The position numbers and the translations under genes are program-made. From positions 5,478,029 to 5,542,028 of the forward strand of contig NZ_CP007440.1 of the NCBI RefSeq assembly GCF_001579845.1: a stretch of 64,000 nt of DNA, given 5' to 3'. The notes beneath the pieces were generated by a model. The model did no database searches. It was not told the DNA's origin and saw nothing but the letters and a program-made list of their open reading frames with translations. The stretch is from Rhodoplanes sp. Z2-YC6860. GTDB lineage: Bacteria; Pseudomonadota; Alphaproteobacteria; Rhizobiales; Xanthobacteraceae. Shown here one piece after another: positions 50,789 to 60,048 of the stretch; position 1 is the first letter of the stretch, and every line of letters starts with the position of its first letter.

Positions 50789-51121
50789 CTCGGATATTCG
50801 ATATCGCGCGCCGCTGACGACCGTCGATCGCTCATCGTCCGTTGCCCGCACGATCGCCGCTGACGACCGCTTGCCTGAGGCGCTTCTGGTTTTCCTTCAA
50901 CCGCCGCCGACCCCAGGGACTGCGAGAGCGAAAAGACCGATCGAGCGAAAGGCCTCCCGCACGGCGGCCTTTTTGGTTTGCGAGCAGCGCCGGGCTGCCG
51001 ACACAGCGTTCGGCCACGTCCCTCTTCCGCGGTTTTTTTGCAGCGCACCGAAGCTTTTGGCGCATCGGGGCTGAACTATGTCGATTGACACACGTTATTG
51101 CGGGCAATCCGGGAGGCCCCT
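50789..51121. other. 333-base gap with short direct repeat and a hairpin
   Basis: CGCCGCTGACGACCG occurs at 50809-50823 and 50855-50869. AAAGGCC/GGCCTTT at 50948-50972, followed by TT, is a plausible terminator for the gene at 50585. No credible protein gene. Confidence 0.4.
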
Positions 51122-51292
51122 TTGGAGAAGCCCCACCTCACGCACACCGTCGCCAAGGACAAGGCCGCCGAGTGTCTTGAACTCGCTGCGGCCGCCGGCC
51201 ATGTGGCGCACCGGCTCATCATTGAAAACATGGCGAAAACCTGGGAACGGATCGCCGAGGTTCTGGAGGATGACGCCCAGCCGCCGCAGTGA
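51122..51292 (+). CDS. Small helical protein, RAEEC family (member 4), TTG start
   Basis: 56 residues. Start taken as TTG at 51122 because GGGAGG lies five to six bases upstream. AKDKAAECLELAAAAGHVAH and NMAKTWERIAEVLEDD fit the family: A-E-C-x-x-L-A in helix one and A-x-x-W-x-x-I-A in helix two. Acidic C-terminus. Function unknown. Confidence 0.5.
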   Translation: MEKPHLTHTVAKDKAAECLELAAAAGHVAHRLIIENMAKTWERIAEVLEDDAQPPQ

Positions 51293-51332
51293 GCACGGCC
51301 GGCCGGCGGCCCGCCGCGAAACCAAAGGAAAA

Positions 51333-51362
51333 CTCCCGCCGGCTGTCACCAGCCGTCGGGAG
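51333..51362. terminator. Strong hairpin downstream of the 51122 gene
   Basis: CTCCCGCCGGCTG and CAGCCGTCGGGAG pair with one mismatch around TCAC, about 40 bases after the stop. No T-run, so terminator function is uncertain. Confidence 0.5.
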
Positions 51363-51492
51363 ATCCTTGCGGTCAGGCAGAGGCGCTTCGCATGCACCGA
51401 CCCATGGATGCTGGCGTAGCAGAGCTTTCTGAAATCATTGCCAAGAAACAGGGCTGCGCAAATCCTAACGGGCGCAGGGTGCCCGGCCTGCA

Positions 51493-51587
51493 AGCGCGTT
51501 TACGCGCGTCTTCGACGCGCCCTAGCCCGAGCCTCGAAAGACGCGCGTAAACGCGCTGATGGCTCACTCGCGCCTCAGGATGACGGG
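51493..51587. repeat. Compound REP-like element with perfect 20-base inverted arms, copy 5
   Basis: AGCGCGTTTACGCGCGTCTT (51493-51512) is exactly inverted at 51538-51557, enclosing GAGCCTCG. A right-half REP unit (CGCCTCAGGATGACGG) follows to 51587. Related to copy 2. The rest of 51293-51733 holds no gene. Confidence 0.8.
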
Positions 51588-51733
51588 GATATAGAGCGCA
51601 CCTGTGTGAGCTCCGAACGATCGTGCCTGGAAGCGGCCCCGATGATTGAATTCGGCCGGCGCTTCGCTACGGTGCGGGCGCTATCCATCCCCTCTCCTCT
51701 CAATCCATCGTTCGAACCGAAGCGAGTGTTGGC

Positions 51734-53341
51734 GTGCACGACATCCTGATCCGCGGCGGACTTCTGTTCGACGGCAGCGGCGCCGCGGGCGTTCGTGGCG
51801 ACGTCGCCATCGACAACGGGCGGATCGCGGCGATCGGCGCAACGATCGCGGAGCCCGCGCGCAAGACCATCGATGCGGAAGGCCTCGCGGTCGCGCCGGG
51901 CTTCATCGACATCAAGACGCATTCCGACTTCACGCTGCCGATCAATCCCAAGGCCGAGAGCAAGGTGCGCCAGGGCGTCACCACCGAGATCATCGGCCAT
52001 TGCGGCTTCTCGGTCGCGCCGTGCCTTGCCGGCAAGGTCGAGCTGCTCAAGGACTATCTTTCGCCGTCGGCGCCGTGGACGCCGTTCCGCGAGCTGACGT
52101 TTCCGCAATATCTCGACACGTTCCCGGCCACATCCGTGAACGCCGGCATGCTGGTCGGCCACAACACGCTGCGCCTGATGGCGATGGGCATGGCGGATCG
52201 CGCGCCGACCGCAGCCGAACTCGATGCGATGCTGGCGCTGCTCGAAGACGGCTTGAAGGCCGGCGCGCTCGGCATGTCGTCGGGCCTGTTCACGCCGCCG
52301 GGATCGTACACGCGGCCGGACGAGATGCACGCCTTCGGCCGGCTCTTGAAGAAATACAATGCCGCCTACTTCACGCATCTGCGCGACGAGTCGAACCAGG
52401 TGCTCGAATCCGTCGAGGAAGCCATCGATGTGGCCGACAAGTGCGGCGTCCACGTCGAGATCGTGCATTTCAAATGCTCGGGCACCGACAACTGGGGCAA
52501 GGCCGAGACGGCGCTGACGATGATCGCAGACGCCCGCGCGCGCGGGCTCGATGTCGACTGCGATGCCTATCCGTATGCGGCGGGCTCCAACCCGCTGAAG
52601 AATCTGCTGCCGCAATGGGTGCAGGCCGGCGGCGTCGAGGCGATGATCGCCCGGCTGAAGCAGACAGAGACGCGGGCGCGCATTCGCGCCGATATCGAGC
52701 GCGATGGCCTCAACAACTGGGGCCGCATCCCGTCATGGGACTGCGTGCAGATCTCGATCTCGCCGCATCTGCCGCAGTTCGCCGGCCGCACGCTTCTTTC
52801 GATCGCCAACGAGCGCAAGCAGGACCCGGTCGACACACTCGCCGACTATCTGGTCGACGACCAGGGCGCGACGCGCGTGCTGGTGACGTCGATCTCCGAG
52901 GACGACATCGAGCATATCGTCGCCTCGCCCGCGGCGCTGGTCGGCTCTGACGGCAACTGCGTCGCGCCCTATGGCCAGGTCGGCAAAGGCATGCCGCATC
53001 CGCGCTTCTACGGCACCTTCCCGCGCATCCTGCATCATTATGTGCGCGAGCGCGGCGCGCTGCCACTCGAGCTTGCGATCCACAAGATGACGGGCGCCAC
53101 CGCGCGGGCGTTGAAGCTCAAGGACCGCGGGCTGCTGAAGCAAGGCTATCGCGCCGACGTGGCGATCTTCGATCCGGCCGACTTCCGCGACCGCGCGACT
53201 TATGCCGACCCGCATCAGTTTCCGAGCGGCACGCGAACGACGGTGCTCGTCAACGGCGTGCCGGTCGTGGAAGATGCAAAGCACACCGAAGCGCTGCCGG
53301 GCCGGGTGCTGCGGCGGGATGCAAGCGGCGCGGTGCTCTAG
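51734..53341 (+). CDS. N-acyl-D-amino-acid deacylase (D-aminoacylase family)
   Basis: Zinc amidohydrolase releasing D-amino acids from N-acyl derivatives, 535 residues from a GTG start. Metal and active-site segments match the family: IDIKTHSDF, IGHCGFSVAPC (zinc-ligand Cys), YFTHLRDESNQVLE and VEIVHFKCSGTDNW (His ligands), and ALVGSDGNC (catalytic Asp). The C-terminal beta-strand domain begins around DVAIFDPADFRDRATYADPH. Natural substrate unknown. Its 3' end overlaps the converging LOG-like gene by four bases. Confidence 0.9.
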   Translation: MHDILIRGGLLFDGSGAAGVRGDVAIDNGRIAAIGATIAEPARKTIDAEGLAVAPGFIDIKTHSDFTLPINPKAESKVRQGVTTEIIGHCGFSVAPCLAGKVELLKDYLSPSAPWTPFRELTFPQYLDTFPATSVNAGMLVGHNTLRLMAMGMADRAPTAAELDAMLALLEDGLKAGALGMSSGLFTPPGSYTRPDEMHAFGRLLKKYNAAYFTHLRDESNQVLESVEEAIDVADKCGVHVEIVHFKCSGTDNWGKAETALTMIADARARGLDVDCDAYPYAAGSNPLKNLLPQWVQAGGVEAMIARLKQTETRARIRADIERDGLNNWGRIPSWDCVQISISPHLPQFAGRTLLSIANERKQDPVDTLADYLVDDQGATRVLVTSISEDDIEHIVASPAALVGSDGNCVAPYGQVGKGMPHPRFYGTFPRILHHYVRERGALPLELAIHKMTGATARALKLKDRGLLKQGYRADVAIFDPADFRDRATYADPHQFPSGTRTTVLVNGVPVVEDAKHTEALPGRVLRRDASGAVL

Positions 53342-53841
53342 CGCGCTGCCGCCAGAAGATCGCGCGCCCGCGCGATGGCAGCCTCCACCGTATCGGCCAC
53401 GCTCACCAGTGCGCCGCCGATGCGGGAAAAGTAGCGGCGGCTGTCCTCGCTGTCGTTGAGCAGGACCACCGGCTTTTTCGATTGCAGCGCCAGCGCGATC
53501 TCCGACGCCGTGCCAGTGCCGCCGACACCGCATGCGATCACCACATCGCTCGACAGCACGTTGATCGCGTTGCGCGCGCTGCCCATGCCGGTGACAATGG
53601 CGATATCCACGGCATCCGAGACGCCCTTGGTATCGCTCGCCCGCAGCACGCCGATGGTCAGGCCGCCGGCGGCGCGCGCGCCCTGGTTGACCGCATCCAT
53701 GATGCCAATATCGCGGCCGCCGCTCAGCAACACCCAGCCCTCGCGCGCCACCGCCGCGCCGAGCTCACGCGCCATGACCAAATCTTGCGGGCGGGGACCA
53801 TCGCCCGCTCCCATCACCCCGATCACAGGACGACGTGCCAT
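53338..53841 (-). CDS. LOG-like SLOG-superfamily protein (TIGR00725 type)
   Basis: 167 residues from the ATG at 53841 (GGGGAGAGG just upstream); a frame-open ATG at 53886 would add 15. A Rossmann-like nucleotide-binding protein related to lysine-decarboxylase-named LOG proteins. GVMGAGDGPR, LLSGGRDIGIMDAVNQGARA and GVGGTGTASEIALAL (the GGxGTxxE motif) are visible. Relatives hydrolyse or bind nucleotides; the true substrate here is unknown. Its stop overlaps the D-aminoacylase stop. Confidence 0.87.
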   Translation of the reverse strand: MARRPVIGVMGAGDGPRPQDLVMARELGAAVAREGWVLLSGGRDIGIMDAVNQGARAAGGLTIGVLRASDTKGVSDAVDIAIVTGMGSARNAINVLSSDVVIACGVGGTGTASEIALALQSKKPVVLLNDSEDSRRYFSRIGGALVSVADTVEAAIARARDLLAAAR

Positions 53842-53901
53842 CGGCCTCTCCCCTTTTTTAGCGCTGCGGCGGGATGCAAAAGCCACTCGGGCTCTCCCTC
53901 C

Positions 53902-54006
53902 CCGTCATCCTGAGGCGCCCGCCGAAGGCGGGCCTCGAAGGAGACGGCCCCAAAATCTGGGGCCGCATCCTTCGGGGCTCGCTGCGCTCGCGCCTCAGGA
54001 TGACGG
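53902..54006. repeat. REP-like palindromic repeat, copy 6
   Basis: CCGTCATCCTGAGGCGCCCG to CGCCTCAGGATGACGG, full length, between the LOG-like and Bug genes. Confidence 0.8.
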
Positions 54007-54053
54007 ATCGAGAGCGAATCCGCTGCAAATAAAGCAGCGACAATGCGTTGCAA

Positions 54054-55019
54054 TTACTCCAACACCACGCCCGCGGCCTTGATCACCTTCGTCCACTTGT
54101 CGGTTTCGCTGCCGATGAACGTGGCGAATTCCACGGGCGTCATCGGCATCGGCTCGACACCCAGGTCCGCGAGCCGCGCCTTGAACTTCGGATCGACCAG
54201 AATCTTCGCCATCGTGCCGTTGAGCTTGTCGACCACCTCGGTCGGTGTGCCCTTGGGCGCTGCCAGCGCGTACCAGCCGAGCGCCTCATAGCCCGGGACG
54301 GTTTCGGCGACGGTCGGCACATCCGGCAACGACGCCTGGCGCGCCTTGGTGGTCACGGCGAGCGCGCGGATCTTGCCGCTGCGGACCAGTTCCAGCGCCT
54401 GCGGCATCGGGTTCACCGCCATTTGCACCTGGCCGGCCATCAGATCGGGCATGTAATTGGTCCGATACGGCACGTGCACGATCTCGACACCGGCCATGGC
54501 CTTGAACAGCTCACCGAAGATGTGTGACGAGGAGCCCGTGCCGCCCGACGCCATGTTGATCTTGCCGGGATTTGCTTTGGCATAGGCGATGAACTCCGGC
54601 ACGGTCTTGGCCGGAAAGCTCAGCGGCACCACGATGACATAGGGCGCGTTGGCGATACCTGCGACATGGACGAAGTCGCTGCCGAAGTTGAAGCTCAGCT
54701 TGGTGTAGAGCGTGGTGTTGAACACGTTGGTCAGCACTGACGCCAGCAGCGTGTAGCCGTCGGGCGCGGAATGCGCCACGGCGTCGGTGCCGATGTTGCT
54801 GCCGGCGCCCGGCCGGTCCTCGATCACGAAGGGCTGCCCGAGCGCGTCGGACAGCCATTGGCCGGCAAGCCGCGCCACTAGGTCCGGCGAACTGCCGGGC
54901 GGGAACGGACAAATCAAGCGCACGGTGCGCGACGGGTAAGCGCCTTGGGCGAAGCCGATGCGCGGCAACGCGAGCGCGGCGGCGCCCGCAGCGACGATGC
55001 TGCGGCGGGAAATGGTCAC
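54054..55019 (-). CDS. Bug/TctC-family periplasmic solute-binding protein
   Basis: 321 residues from a GTG at 55019 with GGAGGA five bases upstream; the frame is open further but without support. The N-terminus TISRRSIVAAGAAALALPRI has a twin-arginine look and ends GFAQ. Core signatures: YPSRTVRLICPFPPGSSPDL, VIEDRPGAGSNIGTDAVAHS and VEIVHVPYRTNYMPDLMAGQ. Orphan, with no transporter genes nearby. Ligand unknown, probably a carboxylate. Confidence 0.88.
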   Translation of the reverse strand: MTISRRSIVAAGAAALALPRIGFAQGAYPSRTVRLICPFPPGSSPDLVARLAGQWLSDALGQPFVIEDRPGAGSNIGTDAVAHSAPDGYTLLASVLTNVFNTTLYTKLSFNFGSDFVHVAGIANAPYVIVVPLSFPAKTVPEFIAYAKANPGKINMASGGTGSSSHIFGELFKAMAGVEIVHVPYRTNYMPDLMAGQVQMAVNPMPQALELVRSGKIRALAVTTKARQASLPDVPTVAETVPGYEALGWYALAAPKGTPTEVVDKLNGTMAKILVDPKFKARLADLGVEPMPMTPVEFATFIGSETDKWTKVIKAAGVVLE

Positions 55020-55182
55020 GGCGTTCCTCCACGAACCTGTCCGGCGGATTCTTTGCCGCCTTGAACGACACGCTACGCCGGTTTCAGGTAAGCGCAAAGC
55101 GCCATGGAGAGAGCCGCATCAAACAGCGACGGGCGCCTCTCGGCGCCCGTCGGGAGTGTCCGGACAATATGTCGCGTCGTGC

Positions 55183-57396
55183 CTAGCGCAGCGCCTCGTT
55201 CAGCACCCGGCCGTCGACCGTCGACGACGGCCTGACGCCGAGGATGCTCATGATGGTCGGCGCGACGTCGATGTTGCGCATGTCGCGGACGATCTTGTGC
55301 TTCTGGAAGTCCGGCCCTTCCGCGATGAACGTGGCGCTCATGTCCTCGATGTTGGGATCGTGGCCGTGGGCGCCATAGAAGTTCGGCGTCGAGAACACCG
55401 TGGTGGCCGAGTTGAACGGCGCGTCGCCCTGGCGGGCCACGCCGGGCGACTGGATGCCGTCGAAATTGTAGCCGACATCCATCAGCGCGAAGACGTCGCC
55501 GAAGTCCTGGCCGATCTTGCTGCTGGTGCAGACGCCGATGCCCTGCGGGCAGCTCAGCGGCCGGCTGTTGACGACCGTGAACACCCGCTTGTGGTCGAGC
55601 GAGCCGTTGAACGTCGGATTCGGATCGGTCGCGGTCTGCAGCACGTTGGCGATCTGCGTGACCAGCGCGTTGTAGGTCGCCGCGTCCACCGTGCCGCCGG
55701 ACTCACGGCCCTGCAGGTTGACGTAGATGTTGGCCGCCGGACCCGAGGTGCGGATGCCGATCTTCGTGGTGTCGACGCCGGCGTTCTTCAGCATGTTGAA
55801 CAGGCTGACCGCGGTGTGGAACGGCGCGAAGCCGTGGTCCGACACCACGATGACGTTGGCGTGCGGGCCCGCGGCGCGGCTGATCCGCTTCACAGCCGCG
55901 TCGGCCTGCTGATAGGCGAAGTGGATGTGCTCACGATAGCGCGCCACCTTGGCGCGGTCCTGGTTGCGGCCGGTGGTGGTCGGATCGGTCGGGTTGGTGG
56001 CCTGCCGCGGATCGTTCAGCAAGAACTGATGCTCCGAGCCGTCGGGCTGCTCGATGTAGACCATCACTAGATCGGCGCCGGGGTTCTTGAGGATCGCACG
56101 TTCGCCGATCTGGGCCTGATAGCGCACGAAGGTCTGGACCTGGTCCAGCAGCATGGCTTCGAGCTCGGTGTCGGCGAAGCTGCCGAAGCCCGCACTCAGC
56201 CGCTCGACGATGCGGAAGTCGTCCTGCGGACGCCAGAAGCCGATGTTGTTGTTGATGTCGTCGACATCGGCGATCACCGGCGCATTGCGGGGAATGAAGT
56301 TCGAGCCGTAGCGCGCCAAGTGCACGGTCGAGAGGTCTGGCGACATCGCCGAGACGAAATACGACGCGCCGACCTTGTTGCCGGTGCCCTCGAAGTAGAA
56401 CGGACCCGATTCGCCGCCGAGCTTGATATAGGCCGGGCCGGTGGACGGCGCATGGAACGGACCCGCGGTGATCCCCTGCGTCTTCTCGAAGATCACCAGC
56501 GTGTCGTAGTTGACGACGCCGTCATTGGTGGTGTCGAGCGCCGCGGCCCGCATCTCGAACTTGAGATCGAGCGTTGCCGTCGTGGTGCAGGTCGAGGCGG
56601 GGCCCGATGAGCAGGTGAAGGTCTCGAACGGCGCGGTCGCGAGAACCGGGCTGTGGGAGAAATGCCCGGCGGCGCTGAGCTGCGCCGCGACGGCCGGATC
56701 GGCGGAGAACTGCGAGCCGGTCAGCACGAAGCCGGTCGCGCTCAGGCCGCCAAAGGCGCCGAACGGCACCGTGTAGTTGGTGACGCGAAGCGGCTGCGCC
56801 GCCTGCACGGTCACGTTGTTGATCTTGATGTCGGCGCCGTCGGCGCCCGGCCAAGTGGCCGTCACCACCGACTTGCCCTGCTGGCGTAGCTTCACCCACA
56901 GCGGCTCGGCCGAGGGATGAGCGGAGGGCCCGAGCGGGCTCAACTGATAGCCGCCGATCGCGCCGGCAAAGCCCGAGGCGCTGGTGCCGATCGTGGCGGC
57001 CACATTGTGATAGGTGTTGGACGGGATGTCGTTGTGGACCGAGTTGGAACCGGTCGCGATCGCGATATGCGACACCGCGGTCAGCGACGGGCTGGCGGTG
57101 ACGTTGCGAAGCGCAACCACGCCCTTGCTCAGCTTCGCGAGGCCGCCATTGTGCGGCAGCACGCCCTCGGCGATGAACTGCTGAATGAAATTCGGCTTGG
57201 CGCCGTCGAGCGAGATCAGCACGACCTTCGGCGAGACGGACGCGGTCGGCCCGTTGCCGTGCTCGTTTCCGTTGTTGTTGCCGTTGCCGTTGTTGTCGTC
57301 ATCGTGAGCGGACGCAGAGAAACCGGTCACGGCGAGCGACGCCACAAGCGATACCGTCGAGAGGAGTTTCAAAAATGTCCTGGTTGAAGCTGGCAT
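55183..57396 (-). CDS. Exported type I phosphodiesterase / nucleotide pyrophosphatase-like protein
   Basis: 737 residues from the ATG at 57396 (AGGGGG six bases upstream). A signal peptide (STVSLVASLAVTGFSASA) is followed by a low-complexity Asp/Asn/Gly/His stretch. The alkaline-phosphatase-superfamily core begins VVLISLDGAKPNFIQQF, with the probable Thr/Ser nucleophile in TASPSLTAVSHIAIATGSNS. Later metal-site segments are VVSDHGFAPFHTAVSLFNML and GAHGHDPNIEDMSATFIAEG. It probably acts in the periplasm on phosphodiesters or nucleotides; substrate unknown. Confidence 0.88.
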   Translation of the reverse strand: MPASTRTFLKLLSTVSLVASLAVTGFSASAHDDDNNGNGNNNGNEHGNGPTASVSPKVVLISLDGAKPNFIQQFIAEGVLPHNGGLAKLSKGVVALRNVTASPSLTAVSHIAIATGSNSVHNDIPSNTYHNVAATIGTSASGFAGAIGGYQLSPLGPSAHPSAEPLWVKLRQQGKSVVTATWPGADGADIKINNVTVQAAQPLRVTNYTVPFGAFGGLSATGFVLTGSQFSADPAVAAQLSAAGHFSHSPVLATAPFETFTCSSGPASTCTTTATLDLKFEMRAAALDTTNDGVVNYDTLVIFEKTQGITAGPFHAPSTGPAYIKLGGESGPFYFEGTGNKVGASYFVSAMSPDLSTVHLARYGSNFIPRNAPVIADVDDINNNIGFWRPQDDFRIVERLSAGFGSFADTELEAMLLDQVQTFVRYQAQIGERAILKNPGADLVMVYIEQPDGSEHQFLLNDPRQATNPTDPTTTGRNQDRAKVARYREHIHFAYQQADAAVKRISRAAGPHANVIVVSDHGFAPFHTAVSLFNMLKNAGVDTTKIGIRTSGPAANIYVNLQGRESGGTVDAATYNALVTQIANVLQTATDPNPTFNGSLDHKRVFTVVNSRPLSCPQGIGVCTSSKIGQDFGDVFALMDVGYNFDGIQSPGVARQGDAPFNSATTVFSTPNFYGAHGHDPNIEDMSATFIAEGPDFQKHKIVRDMRNIDVAPTIMSILGVRPSSTVDGRVLNEALR

Positions 57397-57532
57397 GCGA
57401 GGCCCCCTGGCTGTTTTGAAAATGTTGGGAGGAGCGAAAGTGAGGGGTGGCACTATCGTCGTTCGCGCTGACGATCATGTGACGCGCTGCGTGCTCGACA
57501 AATCAATGAAAGCAAAATGCTTTTCGCGCGCG

Positions 57533-57694
57533 TTACACATTCGACATTGATCTGTCACTCGCGAGACGATTCGCTTCAGCGCGCGCCATGTAAGAAAATA
57601 CCGTTGCGGTCACGCCTCGCGTGATGTTCTCGATCGCGGGACCGCACGAGTCGGACAGCGATCGCGCAATCGCCGCTTCACGATGCATCCGCAT
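57533..57694 (-). CDS. Possible 53-residue protein in the gap before the MetE-like gene
   Basis: MRMHREAAIARSLSDSCGPA then IENITRGVTATVFSYMARAE and a polar end. AGGAG lies three bases before the first ATG and nine before the second (57688). Composition is that of a normal helical protein. It diverges from the MetE-like gene; the frame is also open further upstream. The remainder of 57397-57809 shows nothing else, and no riboswitch-like structure was recognised. Confidence 0.35.
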   Translation of the reverse strand: MRMHREAAIARSLSDSCGPAIENITRGVTATVFSYMARAEANRLASDRSMSNV

Positions 57695-57809
57695 ACGCTC
57701 CTCGCGCCCGAGGGGATATTGCCCACCGCATCTCCCACCACGCCGCCGCGTGTTGCTCCATGCTGCAGCCTGCTCTAGGGTTTCACGCAACAAACATGCG
57801 GAGGAAACA

Positions 57810-58928
57810 ATGCTGTCGCAACTCAAGCCGCCGTTCCGCGCCGAGCAGATCGGCAGCTTCTTGCGCCCGCAGGCGCTCTTGGACCAAAGAGCAAAATTTG
57901 CGCGCGGCGAGATCGACCAGGCCGCACTGACAAAGGCCGAGGATGACGCCATCAGGGGCGTGCTGGCGCTGCAGGAAAAGGTCGGGCTGAAATTTGCGAC
58001 CGACGGCGAGTTCCGCCGCCGCTCCTATCATAGCTTCTTCTACCGCCAGCTCGGCGAACTCAGCATCGACACCGTCGGCGGCGAGGACGCCAAGGGCGAA
58101 AATCCCGGCCACCGCGCCGCCCAGCCGGTGGCGCTGATCAAGAGCCGCGTGCGCTGGACGCACCCGATCAACGTGCCGGACTACAAGTTCATCGCCGCCA
58201 ACACGCGGCTGATCCCGAAGATCACCATTCCGGGCCCCTGCGCGCTTCACTTTCGCGGCGGCGACGCCGCGGTGCTGCAAAGCGCCTACAAGGATCTCGA
58301 TCAGTTCTGGGATGACACCGTCGAGGCCTTCGGGGCGGAGTTGAAGGCGCTCGCCGCGGCCGGCTGCCGCTACGTGCAGGTCGACGAGACCGCCTTCGCC
58401 AAGTTCGGCGATCCGGACGTGCAGCAGTGGCTGAAGGCGCGCGGCGACGACTGGAGCGCGCTGATCGACAAGTACATCGACGTCACCAACCGGATGCTCG
58501 CCAACGCGCCCGCAGGGATGCGGATCGGCATGCATCTGTGCCGCGGCAACCGCGGCGGCCAGTGGCATTCGGAAGGCAGCTACGACGAAGTCGCCGACCG
58601 GTTGTTCAACGCAATGAACATCCCGTTCTACTTCCTCGAATACGACTCGCAGCGCGCCGGCAGCTTCACGCCGTTGCGCCTCGTGCCGAAGCACAAGGTG
58701 GTGGTGCTCGGCATCGTCTCGACCAAGACGCCTGTGATGGAGAACAAGGCCGAGATGCGACAGCGTGTCGAGGATGCGACGCGCTTCCTCGATCTCGACA
58801 ATCTCGCGATCAGCTCGCAATGTGGCTTCGCCAGCGTCGACACCGGCAATCCCATTTCGCCGGAAATCCAGGAGCAGAAGCTCCGCCTCGTCGTCGAGCT
58901 TGCCAACGATATCTGGGGCGAAGCCTGA
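57810..58928 (+). CDS. MetE C-terminal-like (cobalamin-independent) methyltransferase
   Basis: 372 residues matching the catalytic half of cobalamin-independent methionine synthase. Zinc ligands appear as His and Cys in GMHLCRGN, Glu in YFLEYDSQ and Cys in SSQCGFAS. The start MLSQLKPPFRAEQIGSFLRP follows GAGGAAACA. Short stand-alone members like this often act on substrates other than homocysteine or belong to degradative pathways, so methionine synthesis is not assured. A Bug-type binding-protein gene follows after 17 bases, probably in the same operon. Confidence 0.88.
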   Translation: MLSQLKPPFRAEQIGSFLRPQALLDQRAKFARGEIDQAALTKAEDDAIRGVLALQEKVGLKFATDGEFRRRSYHSFFYRQLGELSIDTVGGEDAKGENPGHRAAQPVALIKSRVRWTHPINVPDYKFIAANTRLIPKITIPGPCALHFRGGDAAVLQSAYKDLDQFWDDTVEAFGAELKALAAAGCRYVQVDETAFAKFGDPDVQQWLKARGDDWSALIDKYIDVTNRMLANAPAGMRIGMHLCRGNRGGQWHSEGSYDEVADRLFNAMNIPFYFLEYDSQRAGSFTPLRLVPKHKVVVLGIVSTKTPVMENKAEMRQRVEDATRFLDLDNLAISSQCGFASVDTGNPISPEIQEQKLRLVVELANDIWGEA

Positions 58929-58945
58929 GTGCCGGGAGAACGCTG

Positions 58946-59929
58946 ATGAGAATGAAGACTTCGATTGCCCTAGCGCTGACGCTGCTGCTCGGCTTCGCGT
59001 CCGCCGCAACCGCCGCCGACGATGACGCATGGCCGACGCATCCGGTGCGGCTGATCGCGGCGTCCGGCCCCGGCGGCAATCCGGACGTGATGGGGCGCCT
59101 CCTCGCCGACAAGTTCAGCCAGGCCTTCGGCAAGCCGTTCATCGTCGAGAATGTGCCGGGCGCGGGCGGCATCGTCGCCGCCAATCTCGTCGCCAAGACG
59201 CAACCCGACGGCTACACGCTGATGTTCAGCGACTCCGGCGCGCTCGCGATCAACCCGGTGCTCAATCCCAACCTCGGCTACGACCCGATCAAGGATTTCG
59301 CGCCGATCACGGCGCTCGTAACGCTGCCGACCATCCTGTCGACGCCGCCCGATCTTGCCGCCAAGACGCTCGATGAGTTCATCGCGCTCGCCAAGAAGCA
59401 GCCCGGCAAGATGAGCTTCGGCTCGGCCGGCGCGGGCTCGATCCACCACCTCACCTTCGCGATCTTCGCCGAGCGGACCGGCATCGACCTCCTGCACGTG
59501 CCCTATCGCGGCGGCTCGGCGATGGTGAACGGGCTTCTCACCGGCGAGATCCAGGCCGGCTGGTCCGGCATCCCGAACGTCATCGAGCTGATCGCCTCCG
59601 GCAAGCTGCGCGGCCTCTGCGTCAGCACGCTCCAACGCTCGCCGTCGACACCGCAGATCGCGACCTGCGACGAACTCGGCATCAAAGGCTTCAACGTCGC
59701 GACCATGATGGGGCTCGTCGCGCCGGCCGGCACCTCGCCCAAGATCGTCGCCCGGATTCAGGCCGAAGCCGCCAAGGCGATGCGCGAGCCTGCGATGGCC
59801 ACACGCATGACCCAGCTCGGCATGGTCATGGAGGAAAAGGGCACCGAGAACTATGCGGCGTTCCTCAAGGAGGATCTCGCCCGCTACGACCAGGCGGTGA
59901 AGAAGCTGAACCTTCAGACGGCGAAGTAG
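58946..59929 (+). CDS. Bug/TctC-family periplasmic solute-binding protein
   Basis: 327 residues with signal peptide MRMKTSIALALTLLLGFASA, ATA. Signatures: WPTHPVRLIAASGPGGNPDV, VENVPGAGGIVAANLVAKTQ and LLHVPYRGGSAMVNGLLTGE. ATG at 58946 lies six bases after GGGAGA. Third orphan Bug protein of the window, coupled to the MetE-like gene, so it may import that enzyme's substrate; inference. Confidence 0.9.
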   Translation: MRMKTSIALALTLLLGFASAATAADDDAWPTHPVRLIAASGPGGNPDVMGRLLADKFSQAFGKPFIVENVPGAGGIVAANLVAKTQPDGYTLMFSDSGALAINPVLNPNLGYDPIKDFAPITALVTLPTILSTPPDLAAKTLDEFIALAKKQPGKMSFGSAGAGSIHHLTFAIFAERTGIDLLHVPYRGGSAMVNGLLTGEIQAGWSGIPNVIELIASGKLRGLCVSTLQRSPSTPQIATCDELGIKGFNVATMMGLVAPAGTSPKIVARIQAEAAKAMREPAMATRMTQLGMVMEEKGTENYAAFLKEDLARYDQAVKKLNLQTAK

Positions 59930-60048
59930 CCGCGCACTTTTTCAAAGGACGGCCCAACTTCGTGACAGCTCTCTAGCCATTGATCTTTGTCAAAACCGGT
60001 CATCGCCTTTCGCCCTATGCTGTTAACAAATAAGCGAAAGACCGGTTC

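Noticed and set aside
50797-51120. Several open frames between two small genes
   Set aside because: No start signals; the stretch contains a terminator-like hairpin and a short direct repeat instead.
57397-57809. A cobalamin or SAM riboswitch before the MetE-like gene
   Set aside because: No recognisable conserved box or multi-stem arrangement was visible; the gap contains a small divergent frame instead.
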